Below, piece by piece: positions 17,059 through 26,395 of a stretch of 64,000 nucleotides of DNA. The position numbers and the translations under genes are program-made. The DNA is from Acidiferrobacteraceae bacterium. GTDB taxonomy: Bacteria > Pseudomonadota > Gammaproteobacteria > Arenicellales > UBA868. Position 1 is the stretch's first letter; each line of letters starts with the position of its first letter. The notes under the pieces were generated by a model. It was not told the origin of the DNA. It did not search any database and was given only the letters and a program-made list of their open reading frames with translations. The stretch is taken from contig PBJL01000008.1 in NCBI GenBank assembly GCA_002721105.1, positions 1 through 64,000 on the forward strand, in the 5' to 3' direction.

Positions 17059-18432
17059 TTATGGGGTCATATTTTCCCACTTGACAACTGATTCGTAAGC
17101 ATGTCCCACGGTGCAAATAGTAAATTCATCCATGGCACGTCCTGCAATTTGTAATCCAACTGGTAATCCGTTGCTATCGAGCCCACAAGGTGTCGATAAC
17201 GCTGGAATTCCGGCTAGATTAAATGGTGCTGTGGTTCTTACGTAAGAAATCGTTACTGGTTCATCTTTATCGCCATATCGAAAATCTGTCTGATCTGTCT
17301 TCGCGATTGGTGCCGGAAGTGTGGGAGTAGCTATTACAGATAATTCATAGCGGTCAAAGCAGTGACGGATAGCATCAGCAATAATATTGCGTGCATGGAG
17401 GCCACGGAAATATTGTTCTGTTGGCAGCAAGTTACCAGCAATCAGTAGATACTTAATATCAGCATCTATTTCGTTAGCAAAGTCGATCAATCTATCTTTA
17501 TGATAATAACCCGCTTCAAAGCATATTATTGCGAATTCAGCTGCGATGGTGTGCTTAAGTTCGGGAATTTCCACATCAACTATCTGAGCACCCATTGACT
17601 CAAGCTGTAACATTGCAACATCAAATATCTCTCTTATTTCGTTTTGTATAGGCTCAAAGGGCTCGCTTCGTATGACTCCAATACGACAATCCTTAAGTTC
17701 AGAGACTTTTTTTTGATTAATTGATTCTAGAAACAAAGTTAGATCAGGCCTGTTAGTGTTCGTTATCGAGTGAAGTAATAATGCACAATCTTCCACGGAT
17801 GAGGCTAAGGGCCCAATATGATCCAACGACCAGGATAGTGGTTCGATACCACCGCACGGCACACTACCAAACGTCGGTTTGATTCCAGTTATGCCACAGG
17901 CAGCGGAAGGTATTCGGATTGAACCGCCTGTGTCACTACCTAGAGCCATAGGAACGATGCCCGCGGCTACAGCTGCAGCTGACCCTCCAGATGAACCACC
18001 TGGAATATATTTTTGATCCCATGGATTTTTAGCAGGGTAGCTAGCTATTCCACATGCAAGTTCATGCGGTACTGTTTTACCCACTAATATGGCACCGGCT
18101 TTTCTTAATTGTCGAATTACTTCAGCATCATTTTTTTTTGGCCTGGAATCATATGTTTCAGACCCACAGCGAGTAGGCCAGTTTTCTACATTGATTATGT
18201 CTTTGATGCCAATTGGGATACCATGCAACGGCCCTCGATCTTGACCTGATCGAAGTTCTTCGTCGCAGTTTTTTGCAGCAGTTAATGCGCTTTCTTCATC
18301 TACAAATTCAAACGCATTGATATCTTGGTTCAGTGTTTTAATGCATTCAATAGTTCGAGTCGTAAGCTCCATCGCAGAAACTTTACCATCCCGAAGTTCT
18401 TTAGATAACGTTCGTATTTTTGAGATTGGCAT
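17059..18432 (-). CDS. Amidase-signature amidohydrolase (AtzE/GatA type)
   Basis: A 457-residue amidase-signature enzyme. The Ser-cisSer-Lys triad is visible: K77 in GIPIGIKD, the GGSSGGS loop at 145-151, and the nucleophile S171 in [10 protein letters not shown]. It hydrolyses a carboxamide or ureide-type bond. Its start codon overlaps the stop of the 60-residue gene upstream (TAATG), a tight coupling seen for AtzG-AtzE and GatC-GatA pairs. RidA precedes them. It is not the only possible GatA, but the absence of gatB and the pairing with a short subunit favour an AtzE-like catabolic amidase. Substrate unknown. Confidence 0.88.
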   Translation of the reverse strand: MPISKIRTLSKELRDGKVSAMELTTRTIECIKTLNQDINAFEFVDEESALTAAKNCDEELRSGQDRGPLHGIPIGIKDIINVENWPTRCGSETYDSRPKKNDAEVIRQLRKAGAILVGKTVPHELACGIASYPAKNPWDQKYIPGGSSGGSAAAVAAGIVPMALGSDTGGSIRIPSAACGITGIKPTFGSVPCGGIEPLSWSLDHIGPLASSVEDCALLLHSITNTNRPDLTLFLESINQKKVSELKDCRIGVIRSEPFEPIQNEIREIFDVAMLQLESMGAQIVDVEIPELKHTIAAEFAIICFEAGYYHKDRLIDFANEIDADIKYLLIAGNLLPTEQYFRGLHARNIIADAIRHCFDRYELSVIATPTLPAPIAKTDQTDFRYGDKDEPVTISYVRTTAPFNLAGIPALSTPCGLDSNGLPVGLQIAGRAMDEFTICTVGHAYESVVKWENMTP

Positions 18433-18614
18433 TAGGTTTCGGATACTTTAAAATGTATTTTCTTATCTGAACATCTCAAAAGTTCAGAAAGAGTTTCATT
18501 TAATTTAGATCGCTCATTTAAATCATGCGCTATCGATTCCGCTTCAGAGTTTAGTGAGGAAAGGTTAGCCCTCTCAAGCAGAATTAAAATATCATTTTCC
18601 GTGTAATTAGACAC
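18432..18614 (-). CDS. AtzG/GatC-like small amidase subunit
   Basis: A 60-residue helical protein starting at a GTG (18614) that overlaps the end of ridA by eight bases. GGAG seven bases upstream supports this start over an upstream in-frame ATG at 18638. Its size, position directly before an amidase-signature gene and TAATG coupling match the DUF4089/AtzG small subunits that stabilise AtzE-type amidases. Sequence similarity is weak by eye, so the assignment rests mainly on context. Confidence 0.6.
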   Translation of the reverse strand: MSNYTENDILILLERANLSSLNSEAESIAHDLNERSKLNETLSELLRCSDKKIHFKVSET

Positions 18615-18999
18615 TTTGCATCTCCGCAGTAACGTCAATTTCTAATTTTAAGCCCGGGAGGCCGAGGGCGGCAGCTTGGATTGCTGTCACGACGGGGAAT
18701 GGGCGGCCTGCAAAAACTTCTTTGCGTACTTCGATTTCTTCTTTCAATTCTCGTATATCTTGCAGGTAATAGGTCACTTTGACTATGTCGTTGATTGATG
18801 AACCAGCGCAGTTAAGAACGATAGAAATGTTTTTCCAGATTTTAAAAGCTTGCTCTCCAGTAGTGGTTCCGACAATAGAACCATCTGAATCTAGAGCAAC
18901 TTGCCCAGCAAGATATAAGGTGTTTCCTGATCGAATAGCATATTCATATGGTTCTGGTGGAACACCAAGTTGTTCCACAGGAATTGGATACCAGTTCAT
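18607..18999 (-). CDS. RidA family protein
   Basis: A 130-residue YjgF/YER057c/UK114 (Rid) fold protein. The family blocks YAIRSGNTLYLAGQVALD and VTAIQAAALGLPGLKLEIDV are clear. Classical RidA deaminates reactive enamine/imine intermediates with an Arg in the R-x-C/A/V-V segment; here PFPVVTAIQ replaces the usual Arg-containing motif (RPFPVVTA keeps an Arg three residues upstream). Rid proteins of this subtype are often encoded with catabolic amidases. It is first in the ridA, small subunit, amidase operon and divergent from the F420 operon. Confidence 0.85.
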   Translation of the reverse strand: MNWYPIPVEQLGVPPEPYEYAIRSGNTLYLAGQVALDSDGSIVGTTTGEQAFKIWKNISIVLNCAGSSINDIVKVTYYLQDIRELKEEIEVRKEVFAGRPFPVVTAIQAAALGLPGLKLEIDVTAEMQSV

Positions 19000-19163
19000 A
19001 GTGTTGTTCTCTCGTTATTAGTATTGCTTTTCGTTTTATAACATTTAACTTCTGCTGCGCGAAAGTCTTTTTAGATTGATTTCTGACTCCTTCTAAGGAT
19101 TAATGATACAGTAATGTCTTAAATACGAAAAATCACAGCTAAGGTTTATTAAGAGGGCAAATA

Positions 19164-19838
19164 GTGGAGATAGATCAGAAAAAAATCGCAATAATTGGCG
19201 GCACTGGAGCGTTAGGCTCTGCGTTAGCGATGCGTTGGTTGTTGGCAGGTCATCAAATTATCATTGGCTCAAGAAATCAAGAGAAGGCGAGCGATCTTGC
19301 CGACAAGCTGTCAAGCCAACACAATCGTTATGAGATAACAGTAGAGACTAATGCCAAAGCATCAGAATCTGCTGACATTGTGATACTGACAGTCCCCTAT
19401 TCAGCGCATGAGGAAACATTGCAAGATATTGCAACCGGTGTTAAGGGTAAAATTCTCATTGAGACTACAGTTCCTTTACGACCACCAAAGGTAGCACGAG
19501 CTTCATTGCCACAACGAGGTTGTGTAGCTGTAATTACCCAAGAATTTTTCGGTGAACACACTGATGTGGTAGCTACTTTTCATACAGTTTCTGCAACGCA
19601 CTTAGGTGATTTAGAGCATGAATTGCTTGGCGATGTTTTGGTTTATGGAAATAAAAAAGCGTCACGTCAGATTGTGATTAATTTAATTGAAGAACTGGGA
19701 TTAAAAGGTTGGCACGGTGGTTCTATTGAGAATTCTGCTGCATCTGAAGCTATGACTTCGGTCATGATTTTTATGAACAAATATTACGGCTTGAAGGGAG
19801 CCGGTATTCAAGTTATTAGTGAAGGACAAAAAGATTAA
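19164..19838 (+). CDS. npdG: F420-dependent NADP(H) oxidoreductase
   Basis: A 224-residue dinucleotide-binding enzyme that exchanges hydride between NADP(H) and coenzyme F420. The Rossmann motif IIGGTGALGSALA (from residue 10) and the NADP-phosphate loop IGSRNQEKA are diagnostic, as is the late GWHGGSIENS-type segment. It starts with GTG at 19164 after a GAGGG Shine-Dalgarno. It leads the F420 biosynthesis operon and overlaps cofE by 20 bp, which makes the F420 link firm. The promoter must lie in the 164-bp divergent gap shared with ridA. Confidence 0.9.
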   Translation: MEIDQKKIAIIGGTGALGSALAMRWLLAGHQIIIGSRNQEKASDLADKLSSQHNRYEITVETNAKASESADIVILTVPYSAHEETLQDIATGVKGKILIETTVPLRPPKVARASLPQRGCVAVITQEFFGEHTDVVATFHTVSATHLGDLEHELLGDVLVYGNKKASRQIVINLIEELGLKGWHGGSIENSAASEAMTSVMIFMNKYYGLKGAGIQVISEGQKD

Positions 19839-20628
19839 ATCTGAAATATCACAAAGTGCTTGCGTCAGCGACATTTCGATTACCGCACTAAAAGAGTTTC
19901 CTCTAGTTAGCACTGGATGTGACATAGTTCAATCAACTTTAGCGTGCGCAAAGAAACAGAATATTTTAATTGAGTCGGGCGATATTTTAGTTTTTACTCA
20001 GAAAATTGTATCTAAGGCCGAAGGTAGAGAGATTAATTTGAAGGATGTTGAGCCAAGTGAAGAAGCTAAAAAGTTGTCTATTAAAACAGGAAAAGATGCG
20101 AGGCTTGTGGAGTTGATCCTTTCTGAATCGGAGGAAATTATTCGACAGTCCACTGATTTGATTATTGTGGAACATCGCTTGGGAATGATTTTGGCCAATG
20201 CCGGAATAGATCACTCGAATATTCGCCCAGATGAGGCAGGAGAATGGGTTCTTTTGCTTCCGGTTGACCCTGACGCAACAAGCAAAAATTATCGTCAGCG
20301 TATTTATGATTTAACAAGCAAAAAGGTTGGGATTATTATTAGTGATAGTATTGGTCGAGCGTGGAGAAATGGTACGACCGGATTAGCGATAGGAGTGGCC
20401 GGAGTGCCAGCAGTGGAAGACCATAGAGGCAAGCTTGACCTTTTTGGTGTACCGTTAGTCTCAAGTCAGGAGGCAATTGCAGACGAATTAGCAAGTGCGG
20501 CATCATTGGTGCAGGGACAAGCCGATGAAGGACTTCCAGTGGCGCTAATTCGGGGTGTCAAAGTTGTGAGTCAGGATTCTCCTGCTAAGACATTAATTCG
20601 AAGAAAAGAGTTTGATTTGTTTCGATGA
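19819..20628 (+). CDS. cofE: F420-0:gamma-glutamyl ligase
   Basis: A 269-residue CofE. It adds L-glutamate to F420-0 using GTP. Family landmarks are SGDILVFTQKIVSKAEGR, the SDSIGRAWRNGTTG loop, and the central VAGVPAVEDHRGKLDLFG. Unlike mycobacterial FbiB there is no C-terminal nitroreductase-like domain, so this is the single-domain type. It starts at GTG 19819 inside the end of npdG and ends in a 4-bp overlap with cofD. Confidence 0.95.
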   Translation: MKDKKIKSEISQSACVSDISITALKEFPLVSTGCDIVQSTLACAKKQNILIESGDILVFTQKIVSKAEGREINLKDVEPSEEAKKLSIKTGKDARLVELILSESEEIIRQSTDLIIVEHRLGMILANAGIDHSNIRPDEAGEWVLLLPVDPDATSKNYRQRIYDLTSKKVGIIISDSIGRAWRNGTTGLAIGVAGVPAVEDHRGKLDLFGVPLVSSQEAIADELASAASLVQGQADEGLPVALIRGVKVVSQDSPAKTLIRRKEFDLFR

Positions 20629-21605
20629 GTAATTTGACTAGAAGCCAATCAGGTAAACATGTTGTATTGTCTGGCGGAGTCGGTGGAGCAAAACTCGTTA
20701 AGGGGCTTACGTCTTTCCTCAGTCCCACAGAACTCATGATCATTGGTAATGTAGGTGATGATTTTGAGTATTGGGGTCTTTATATTTCTCCTGATCTTGA
20801 CACGCTGTTGTACACACTTTCGAACCGTGTAAATCATGAAACTGGGTGGGGTCGACAATGCGAAACTTGGGGGGTGCTCAAAGAAATGACTGAGCTCGGG
20901 AGAGATGCTTGGTTTCGATTGGGCGATCGTGATTTAGCCGTGCATCTTGAGCGGACTCGACGACTGAATACAGGAGACCAGCTGTCCACAATCACTAGAG
21001 ATTTCTGTAGCGAGTTCGGCCTGACACATAATATTACGCCATCCACTGATGACCGCCTGAGAACTATAGTTGGTACTGAGAAATATGGTGAACTTGGGTT
21101 CCAGGATTATTTTGTCCGACTTCAGTGTGAGCCTTTAGTGCATAGTCTGAGATATGAGGGCGCGCAGTCTGCTCGCCTACATTCAGATTTGGAAACAGCA
21201 CTCCAAAGCCCTGCTCTAAATTCGCTGATAATTGCACCATCTAATCCTTTTCTCAGCGTAGCGCCTATTTTGGCTATATCAAGCTTTAAGGAGAGCCTTG
21301 CAAACCGCAATTTTCCCTGTATAGCGATTTCACCCTTGGTCGGCTCAAAAGCATTTAAGGGCCCTACCGCAAAAATTATGACCGAACTTGGTTACGAAAT
21401 TTCTTCATTTGCGGTAGCATCCTACTATTCGTCAAACCTAATTGACGCAATAATTATCGATTCAACTGATATTGATGTTGTGTCTCGAATAGAGGATTTA
21501 GGGATCAAAGTGTTTACGACTGACATTTCCATGCACACATTAGAAGACAAAATAAGACTCGGTCAGCACGTTGTGTCCTGTATAGAGTCAATGCAAAAGC
21601 GTTAA
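20625..21605 (+). CDS. cofD: 2-phospho-L-lactate (or phosphoenolpyruvate/3-phosphoglycerate) transferase CofD/FbiA
   Basis: A 326-residue CofD. It transfers the phospho-acyl moiety from the GDP-activated donor made by CofC to Fo, giving (dehydro)F420-0. The N-terminal VVLSGGVGGAKLVKGL loop and NVGDDFEYWGLYISPDLDT, followed by ETWGVLKEM, are hallmarks. The APSNPFLSVAPILA segment lines the active site. It is translationally coupled to cofE (ATGA) and 10 bp ahead of cofC. Confidence 0.95.
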   Translation: MSNLTRSQSGKHVVLSGGVGGAKLVKGLTSFLSPTELMIIGNVGDDFEYWGLYISPDLDTLLYTLSNRVNHETGWGRQCETWGVLKEMTELGRDAWFRLGDRDLAVHLERTRRLNTGDQLSTITRDFCSEFGLTHNITPSTDDRLRTIVGTEKYGELGFQDYFVRLQCEPLVHSLRYEGAQSARLHSDLETALQSPALNSLIIAPSNPFLSVAPILAISSFKESLANRNFPCIAISPLVGSKAFKGPTAKIMTELGYEISSFAVASYYSSNLIDAIIIDSTDIDVVSRIEDLGIKVFTTDISMHTLEDKIRLGQHVVSCIESMQKR

Positions 21606-21615
21606 TTGAATAGCC

Positions 21616-22338
21616 ATGCCTTACACTGACGGCAAAAAGCCATGGGCTATTCTTCCGCTTAAGTCAATTAGCTTTTCGAATAGTCGATTGATGCCCATTT
21701 TAACTATGCATGAGCGGCGTAAACTATCTCTAATAATGTTGAAAGATGTTGTAAGTATTCTTAATTGCGCACCTGGAGTAGGAGGTTTGTTGGTAGTTAC
21801 GAAGTGTAAAATTATGAAAACACACTGCCAGGCGTTAGGAGTGACTGTATTAGAAGAAGATGGGCCACCGCACCTTAATACGGCTATTGTACAGGCGGTT
21901 CAATTTCTTGGGAGCCTAGGTATTGAAAAATTCTTCACAGTGCCAGGTGATGTGCCGCTCTTAAATTTATCTGAGCTAGATATTCTTGTGAGATCGTTGC
22001 AAGTGAGCGAAGGATTAACATTGGTTCCATCTCGGGACGGCATGGGAACTAACAGTATAGCTTCAAAAATTCCACTACATGTGCAACCACGATTTGGCGT
22101 TGATAGTCTTTCAGAACATCATAGGATTGCTAAAGATAATGGTATTTCTGTAGAAATATTGCCCTTAAAAGGATTTGGTTTTGATATTGATTGGCCGAGT
22201 GATCTTGTTAGATTGGCCTCAATTGGTAATAGTTCTAGAACGCAGGGTTATTTGAGTAGTTTAGATCTGGAGTATCGCAAACACCCTGTATACGAGAAGA
22301 ATTTTTCACGATTTGAAAAGATTGAAGGACTAGGATGA
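21616..22338 (+). CDS. cofC: Phospholactate/phosphoenolpyruvate guanylyltransferase CofC/FbiD
   Basis: A 240-residue nucleotidyltransferase-fold protein with WAILPLKSISFSNSRLMP at the N-terminus, FTVPGDVPLL as the metal-binding segment and PSRDGMGTNSI as the sugar/acceptor loop. It activates 2-phospholactate, phosphoenolpyruvate or 3-phosphoglycerate with GTP; which one cannot be told by eye. The C-terminal 30 residues are longer than in many CofC proteins. Its stop overlaps the fbiC start by 4 bp. Confidence 0.9.
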   Translation: MPYTDGKKPWAILPLKSISFSNSRLMPILTMHERRKLSLIMLKDVVSILNCAPGVGGLLVVTKCKIMKTHCQALGVTVLEEDGPPHLNTAIVQAVQFLGSLGIEKFFTVPGDVPLLNLSELDILVRSLQVSEGLTLVPSRDGMGTNSIASKIPLHVQPRFGVDSLSEHHRIAKDNGISVEILPLKGFGFDIDWPSDLVRLASIGNSSRTQGYLSSLDLEYRKHPVYEKNFSRFEKIEGLG

Positions 22339-24749
22339 GTCTTAATATTGAAAAGTTTTGGAGTGCTCGACCAACAGACAAAGAGGCAATGACACTTTTA
22401 CGTTGTTCTGATGACTACAGTCTGATTGAGTTAAGTAAGGCTATTTGCGATGATGGATATGGTGATATGATGACCTACTCACCAAAGGTTTTTATCCCGC
22501 TCACAGTTTTATGTCGTGATATGTGCCACTATTGTACCTTTGCTCGAAAACCCAAAGAAATTCAAAAAGGTTTTCTCCAACCAGATGAAGTATTTCACAT
22601 ATCAGAATTGGGTAAGAAGGCAGGATGTTATGAAGCATTATTTACTCTAGGTGATAAGCCAGAATTGCGTTATAGGAGCGCTCGGGAGGAATTAGAACAA
22701 TTAGGGTATAAATCGACTTTTGAATATTTGCTTGATCTCGCTCATAAAGTCGCTGAAGATTATCAATTGTTACCTCATATCAATGCAGGAGTTCTAACAA
22801 AGGATCAAATGGCTGCCCTGAGAGAAGTTTCGGCATCCCAAGGCATCATGTTGGAATCATCTAGCGAGCGTTTATGTATTAAGGGTGGCCCACATTATGG
22901 TTCACCTGATAAAAGACCTCAGGTGCGGTTAAAAAATATAGAGGAAGCGGGGATGTTAAGCATTCCCTTTACCACCGGTATTTTGATTGGTATTGGAGAG
23001 ACACGCGCTGAGAGGATTGATTCATTGCTCCGTATTCGCCAGTTAAATGATCGTTATAAACATATCCAAGAATTGATAATTCAGCCTTTTCGGGCTAAAG
23101 CTAGAACGTTAATGGCTGGGCACTCTGAGCCCCCTAGTCAAGATTTGATGTGGACGATTGCAGTGGCACGAATTTTGTTTGGGGGAAGTATGAGTATCCA
23201 GGCACCCCCCAATCTGTGGCCGGGTGGAGAAGGTGAGCTAATTTCTGCGGGGATAAATGATTGGGGCGGGATCTCACCGGTTACGCCAGACCATGTCAAT
23301 CCAGAAGCACCATGGCCTAAAGTTGTTGAATTAGAAAATAAGGTACGTCTTGCTGGTAAAACTTTGGTTCCGCGCCTCCCTATTTATCCAGACTATCTAC
23401 AACATAATTTAAATTGGCTATCGTCAAAAATTTTTCGTCTAGCTCAAAGATTTGTTGATGCGGAGGGGTTTCCAAGGACCGATAGATGGATACCTGGAGA
23501 AGTTTTGAAAGCTCCATTTGAAATTTCTGGCAATGTAGGTCAGGCCAGTAGGTCCACGCTAAGTTTAATTTTTGATCGCGTGGTCAAAGGCATTGATTTG
23601 CTTGAAGGAGATGTAGTTAAGCTTTTCGGCGCTCGTGGAAATGAATTTTTTGAGGTTTGTAAATTTGCAGATGAATTGAGACGTCAAGTCAATGGTGATA
23701 CAGTGACTTATGTTGTTAATCGTAATATTAATTACACAAATATTTGCACGTATCGCTGTGGGTTTTGTGCATTCTCAAAAAGTACTGCCCACAATGAATC
23801 GAAAGATAAACCCTACTTGATTGATCTAGAAGAAATAAGAAGACGTGTTCGTGAAGCTTGGGAGCGTGGCGCAACCGAAGTTTGTTTACAAGGAGGGATT
23901 CACCCATCATTTGACGGTAATACCTATTTGTCGATATGTCGCGAGATCAGGACTGAAATTCCTGAAATCAATATTCATGCTTTTTCTCCGTTAGAAGTGA
24001 CTCATGGTGCGTCGACTATGAACTTAACAATAAGCGAATTTTTAGAAACTCTAAAGGATGCTGGTCTTTCCAGTTTACCCGGTACTGCGGCGGAAATCTT
24101 GCATGATGATATCCGAAAAATTATCTGTCCGGATAAACTTACGACACAAGAATGGTTGAATGTTATCAAAGTTGCACATAGCGTTGGACTATCAAGCACT
24201 GCAACAATTATGTTTGGGCATGTAGATAAGCCCCAGCATTGGGCTAGACATCTTATAACCATTCGAGATTTGCAGTCAGAGACAGGCGGATTTACAGAAT
24301 TTGTCCCTTTGCCGTTTATTCACAAAGAGGCACCTATGTACAATCGCCAAGGTTGCAGGCGTGGCCCCACTTTTCGTGAATCTATCTTGATGCATGCCGT
24401 CGCGAGAATTGTTCTCTATGGTAGGGTACATAACATTCAAGCATCCTGGACAAAAATGGGGAAATCAGGACTCAGGGAGTGCCTCAAAGCGGGCGTCAAT
24501 GATGTTGGTGGCACTTTGATGAACGAATCCATCTCCCGAGCTGCCGGAAATAAAAATGGTCAAGAGTTACCACCCGAGGAAATGGATGCATTAATTGAAC
24601 ATGCTGGACGAATACCGCAACAGCGGACAACTAAATACGGGAAACCGGATCGGTATCGTTCTTCAATTTCTTATAATGCTCCTGTTCTTCGTCCTTTACC
24701 GCAACAAAGTGGGAAAATAAGAGAAAGCGATTTAATCACGCATGTTTAA
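22335..24749 (+). CDS. fbiC: Bifunctional Fo synthase (CofG-CofH fusion)
   Basis: An 804-residue double radical-SAM enzyme that builds the deazaflavin Fo from a ribityl-pyrimidine and tyrosine. The N-terminal CofG half has a CxxxCxxC cluster at C60/C64/C67 (LCRDMCHYC). The C-terminal CofH half has the second cluster at C471/C475/C478 (ICTYRCGFC). Glycine-rich LQGGIHP and the C-terminal RPLPQ fit CofH. Fusion of the two halves is the actinobacterial and proteobacterial form; archaea carry separate genes. It closes the five-gene F420 operon. Confidence 0.96.
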   Translation: MSLNIEKFWSARPTDKEAMTLLRCSDDYSLIELSKAICDDGYGDMMTYSPKVFIPLTVLCRDMCHYCTFARKPKEIQKGFLQPDEVFHISELGKKAGCYEALFTLGDKPELRYRSAREELEQLGYKSTFEYLLDLAHKVAEDYQLLPHINAGVLTKDQMAALREVSASQGIMLESSSERLCIKGGPHYGSPDKRPQVRLKNIEEAGMLSIPFTTGILIGIGETRAERIDSLLRIRQLNDRYKHIQELIIQPFRAKARTLMAGHSEPPSQDLMWTIAVARILFGGSMSIQAPPNLWPGGEGELISAGINDWGGISPVTPDHVNPEAPWPKVVELENKVRLAGKTLVPRLPIYPDYLQHNLNWLSSKIFRLAQRFVDAEGFPRTDRWIPGEVLKAPFEISGNVGQASRSTLSLIFDRVVKGIDLLEGDVVKLFGARGNEFFEVCKFADELRRQVNGDTVTYVVNRNINYTNICTYRCGFCAFSKSTAHNESKDKPYLIDLEEIRRRVREAWERGATEVCLQGGIHPSFDGNTYLSICREIRTEIPEINIHAFSPLEVTHGASTMNLTISEFLETLKDAGLSSLPGTAAEILHDDIRKIICPDKLTTQEWLNVIKVAHSVGLSSTATIMFGHVDKPQHWARHLITIRDLQSETGGFTEFVPLPFIHKEAPMYNRQGCRRGPTFRESILMHAVARIVLYGRVHNIQASWTKMGKSGLRECLKAGVNDVGGTLMNESISRAAGNKNGQELPPEEMDALIEHAGRIPQQRTTKYGKPDRYRSSISYNAPVLRPLPQQSGKIRESDLITHV

Positions 24750-24846
24750 GGCATTGAAAAACCTGGCATAGCCTTATCTGCAGTATTTGTGTTGCTGCTC
24801 AATATTGTATGTATGTCCATTTATATTTTGACAATTTTGACTTAAA

Positions 24847-26028
24847 TTAGGATGGAAGATGCTGTTCTAATCTATCTATTGCCATATTCAGGGTATCAAC
24901 TTGATTTGCAAAGCAAAGTCGCAACCATCCGTCTTCTCGTGCCCCAAATGTTATTCCTGGAGCAAGTCCGACACGAGCATTATTTGCTAATTCTTTGCAG
25001 AACCCAAGGGCATCTGTGACACCTTCTACGCGGAAAAAAGCATAAAACGCTCCTTCTGGCCAACCCATGCGAATTCGCGGATTACTTGAAAGACGCTGAT
25101 AAACAAGATCACGCGCTTTTTTGTAGCGTGTAATTTGTTGTTTGATGAAATCTTCTCCATCTTCCAAGGCAGTGACCCCGGCAAATTGCGTAAATGTTGC
25201 AGCACCAGCAAAGTTAAATTCATTCATATTCTCTAAAGTTTTTCCAAAACGTTGGGGTGTAATGAGCCACCCTAATCGCCAACCGGTCATTGCCCATGGT
25301 TTTGAGAAGCTATTGATAATGATTAATCTATCTTCTGGATCAGCGTGCTCTAGGAAAGATGGCGCATGTTGTTTGTCATAAACGATGCGTGCATAAACCT
25401 CATCTGCTAGGAGCCAGATTCCACGTTTTCTGCAAAAGTCTAGCAATGCTTTCTGCTGCTCGGAGGACATAGTCCAGCCAGTTGGATTATTTGGTGAATT
25501 GATGAACACTACGCGTGTTTTCTCATCGACATTATCGCATAATTGATCGAGATCAAGCTGCCAACTGTTTTCTATCAAACGCAGGTCAACTGGACGCCAA
25601 TTCCCTCCTAATATATCTACTGTCCCTCGAATATTGGGCCATAGTGGTGTAGGACATACGACGTTCATGCCAGGTTCAACTAATAACTGATGACTTATCA
25701 TTATTCCACTCATTCCAGATGCCATTACGGTCACTCTATCCATAGTCATAGAAATGCCATAAAGTTCCGATGTATAGGACATGATAGCTTTTCTCAGCTC
25801 GGGTATGCCTCTATTTGGCGTATAAAACGTTTGTCCGTCCATCATGGATCGAATTGCAGAATCGCAAATAAATTTAGGCGTTGATATGTCGGGCTCACCA
25901 AACCAAAGCGGTATCATGTTGTCTAAGCCGATAGCATCATTCGCTATTTCACGAATTTGCGAAACTGGCATTTCTTCAATAGCTTTCCGTAGTTCTCTTT
26001 GATGATTTTGTTTTTCGAAATTTGACAT
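24847..26028 (-). CDS. PLP-dependent class I/II aminotransferase
   Basis: A 393-residue fold-type-I aminotransferase of the aspartate/arginine-pyruvate group. The cofactor lysine is in NSFSKPWAMTGWRLGW. The substrate-carboxylate Arg is in DGWLRLCFA. The NNPTGWTMS and ADEVYARIVYD segments bind PLP. It converges with the F420 operon and is divergent from the peptide-type ABC importer genes, so it could process an amino acid released from the imported compound. Substrate not assigned. Confidence 0.9.
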   Translation of the reverse strand: MSNFEKQNHQRELRKAIEEMPVSQIREIANDAIGLDNMIPLWFGEPDISTPKFICDSAIRSMMDGQTFYTPNRGIPELRKAIMSYTSELYGISMTMDRVTVMASGMSGIMISHQLLVEPGMNVVCPTPLWPNIRGTVDILGGNWRPVDLRLIENSWQLDLDQLCDNVDEKTRVVFINSPNNPTGWTMSSEQQKALLDFCRKRGIWLLADEVYARIVYDKQHAPSFLEHADPEDRLIIINSFSKPWAMTGWRLGWLITPQRFGKTLENMNEFNFAGAATFTQFAGVTALEDGEDFIKQQITRYKKARDLVYQRLSSNPRIRMGWPEGAFYAFFRVEGVTDALGFCKELANNARVGLAPGITFGAREDGWLRLCFANQVDTLNMAIDRLEQHLPS

Positions 26029-26395
26029 CTGATTCCTCGTTTTTGTAAATATAATATAAAGCGAATTAAGGACAGGCCTTGTAAAAAGTTATTGATTTCT
26101 CTAAATTCGATAATTCCAAGTAGATGATCCTAATCTTACACGTTGATGTTTTAAACTGATTTCGGCAATCTATGATATACGCTAAGCGTTTTGCCAACTA
26201 AGCTCTAGCTTGATAAAGTCAACTAAGTGCATGGATATAATTGTCGTTATGGTGCGCGGCAAAGTGAGATAAAAAACCTCTGTTCGACAAAAGGTAGTAT
26301 TTTCTAATCATGGTATTCTGTTGGGCTACGAGACGGTATCATACAACTACGAAATATTGAACTCTAGATTACGATAGCAAGCAAGTAGAAAAAAA
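26029..26395. other. Divergent intergenic region between aminotransferase and importer genes
   Basis: About 370 bp with no credible gene on either strand. It must hold promoters for both the aminotransferase (minus) and the permease operon (plus). TATAAT-like text occurs near 26237, but no well-spaced -35 box accompanies it, so no promoter is called. No inverted repeat long enough to be an obvious operator was seen. Confidence 0.4.

Noticed and set aside
24746..24775. Weak hairpin after fbiC as a terminator
   Set aside because: Short imperfect stem (TAAGGC/GCCTTA) and no T-tract, so it is not supported.
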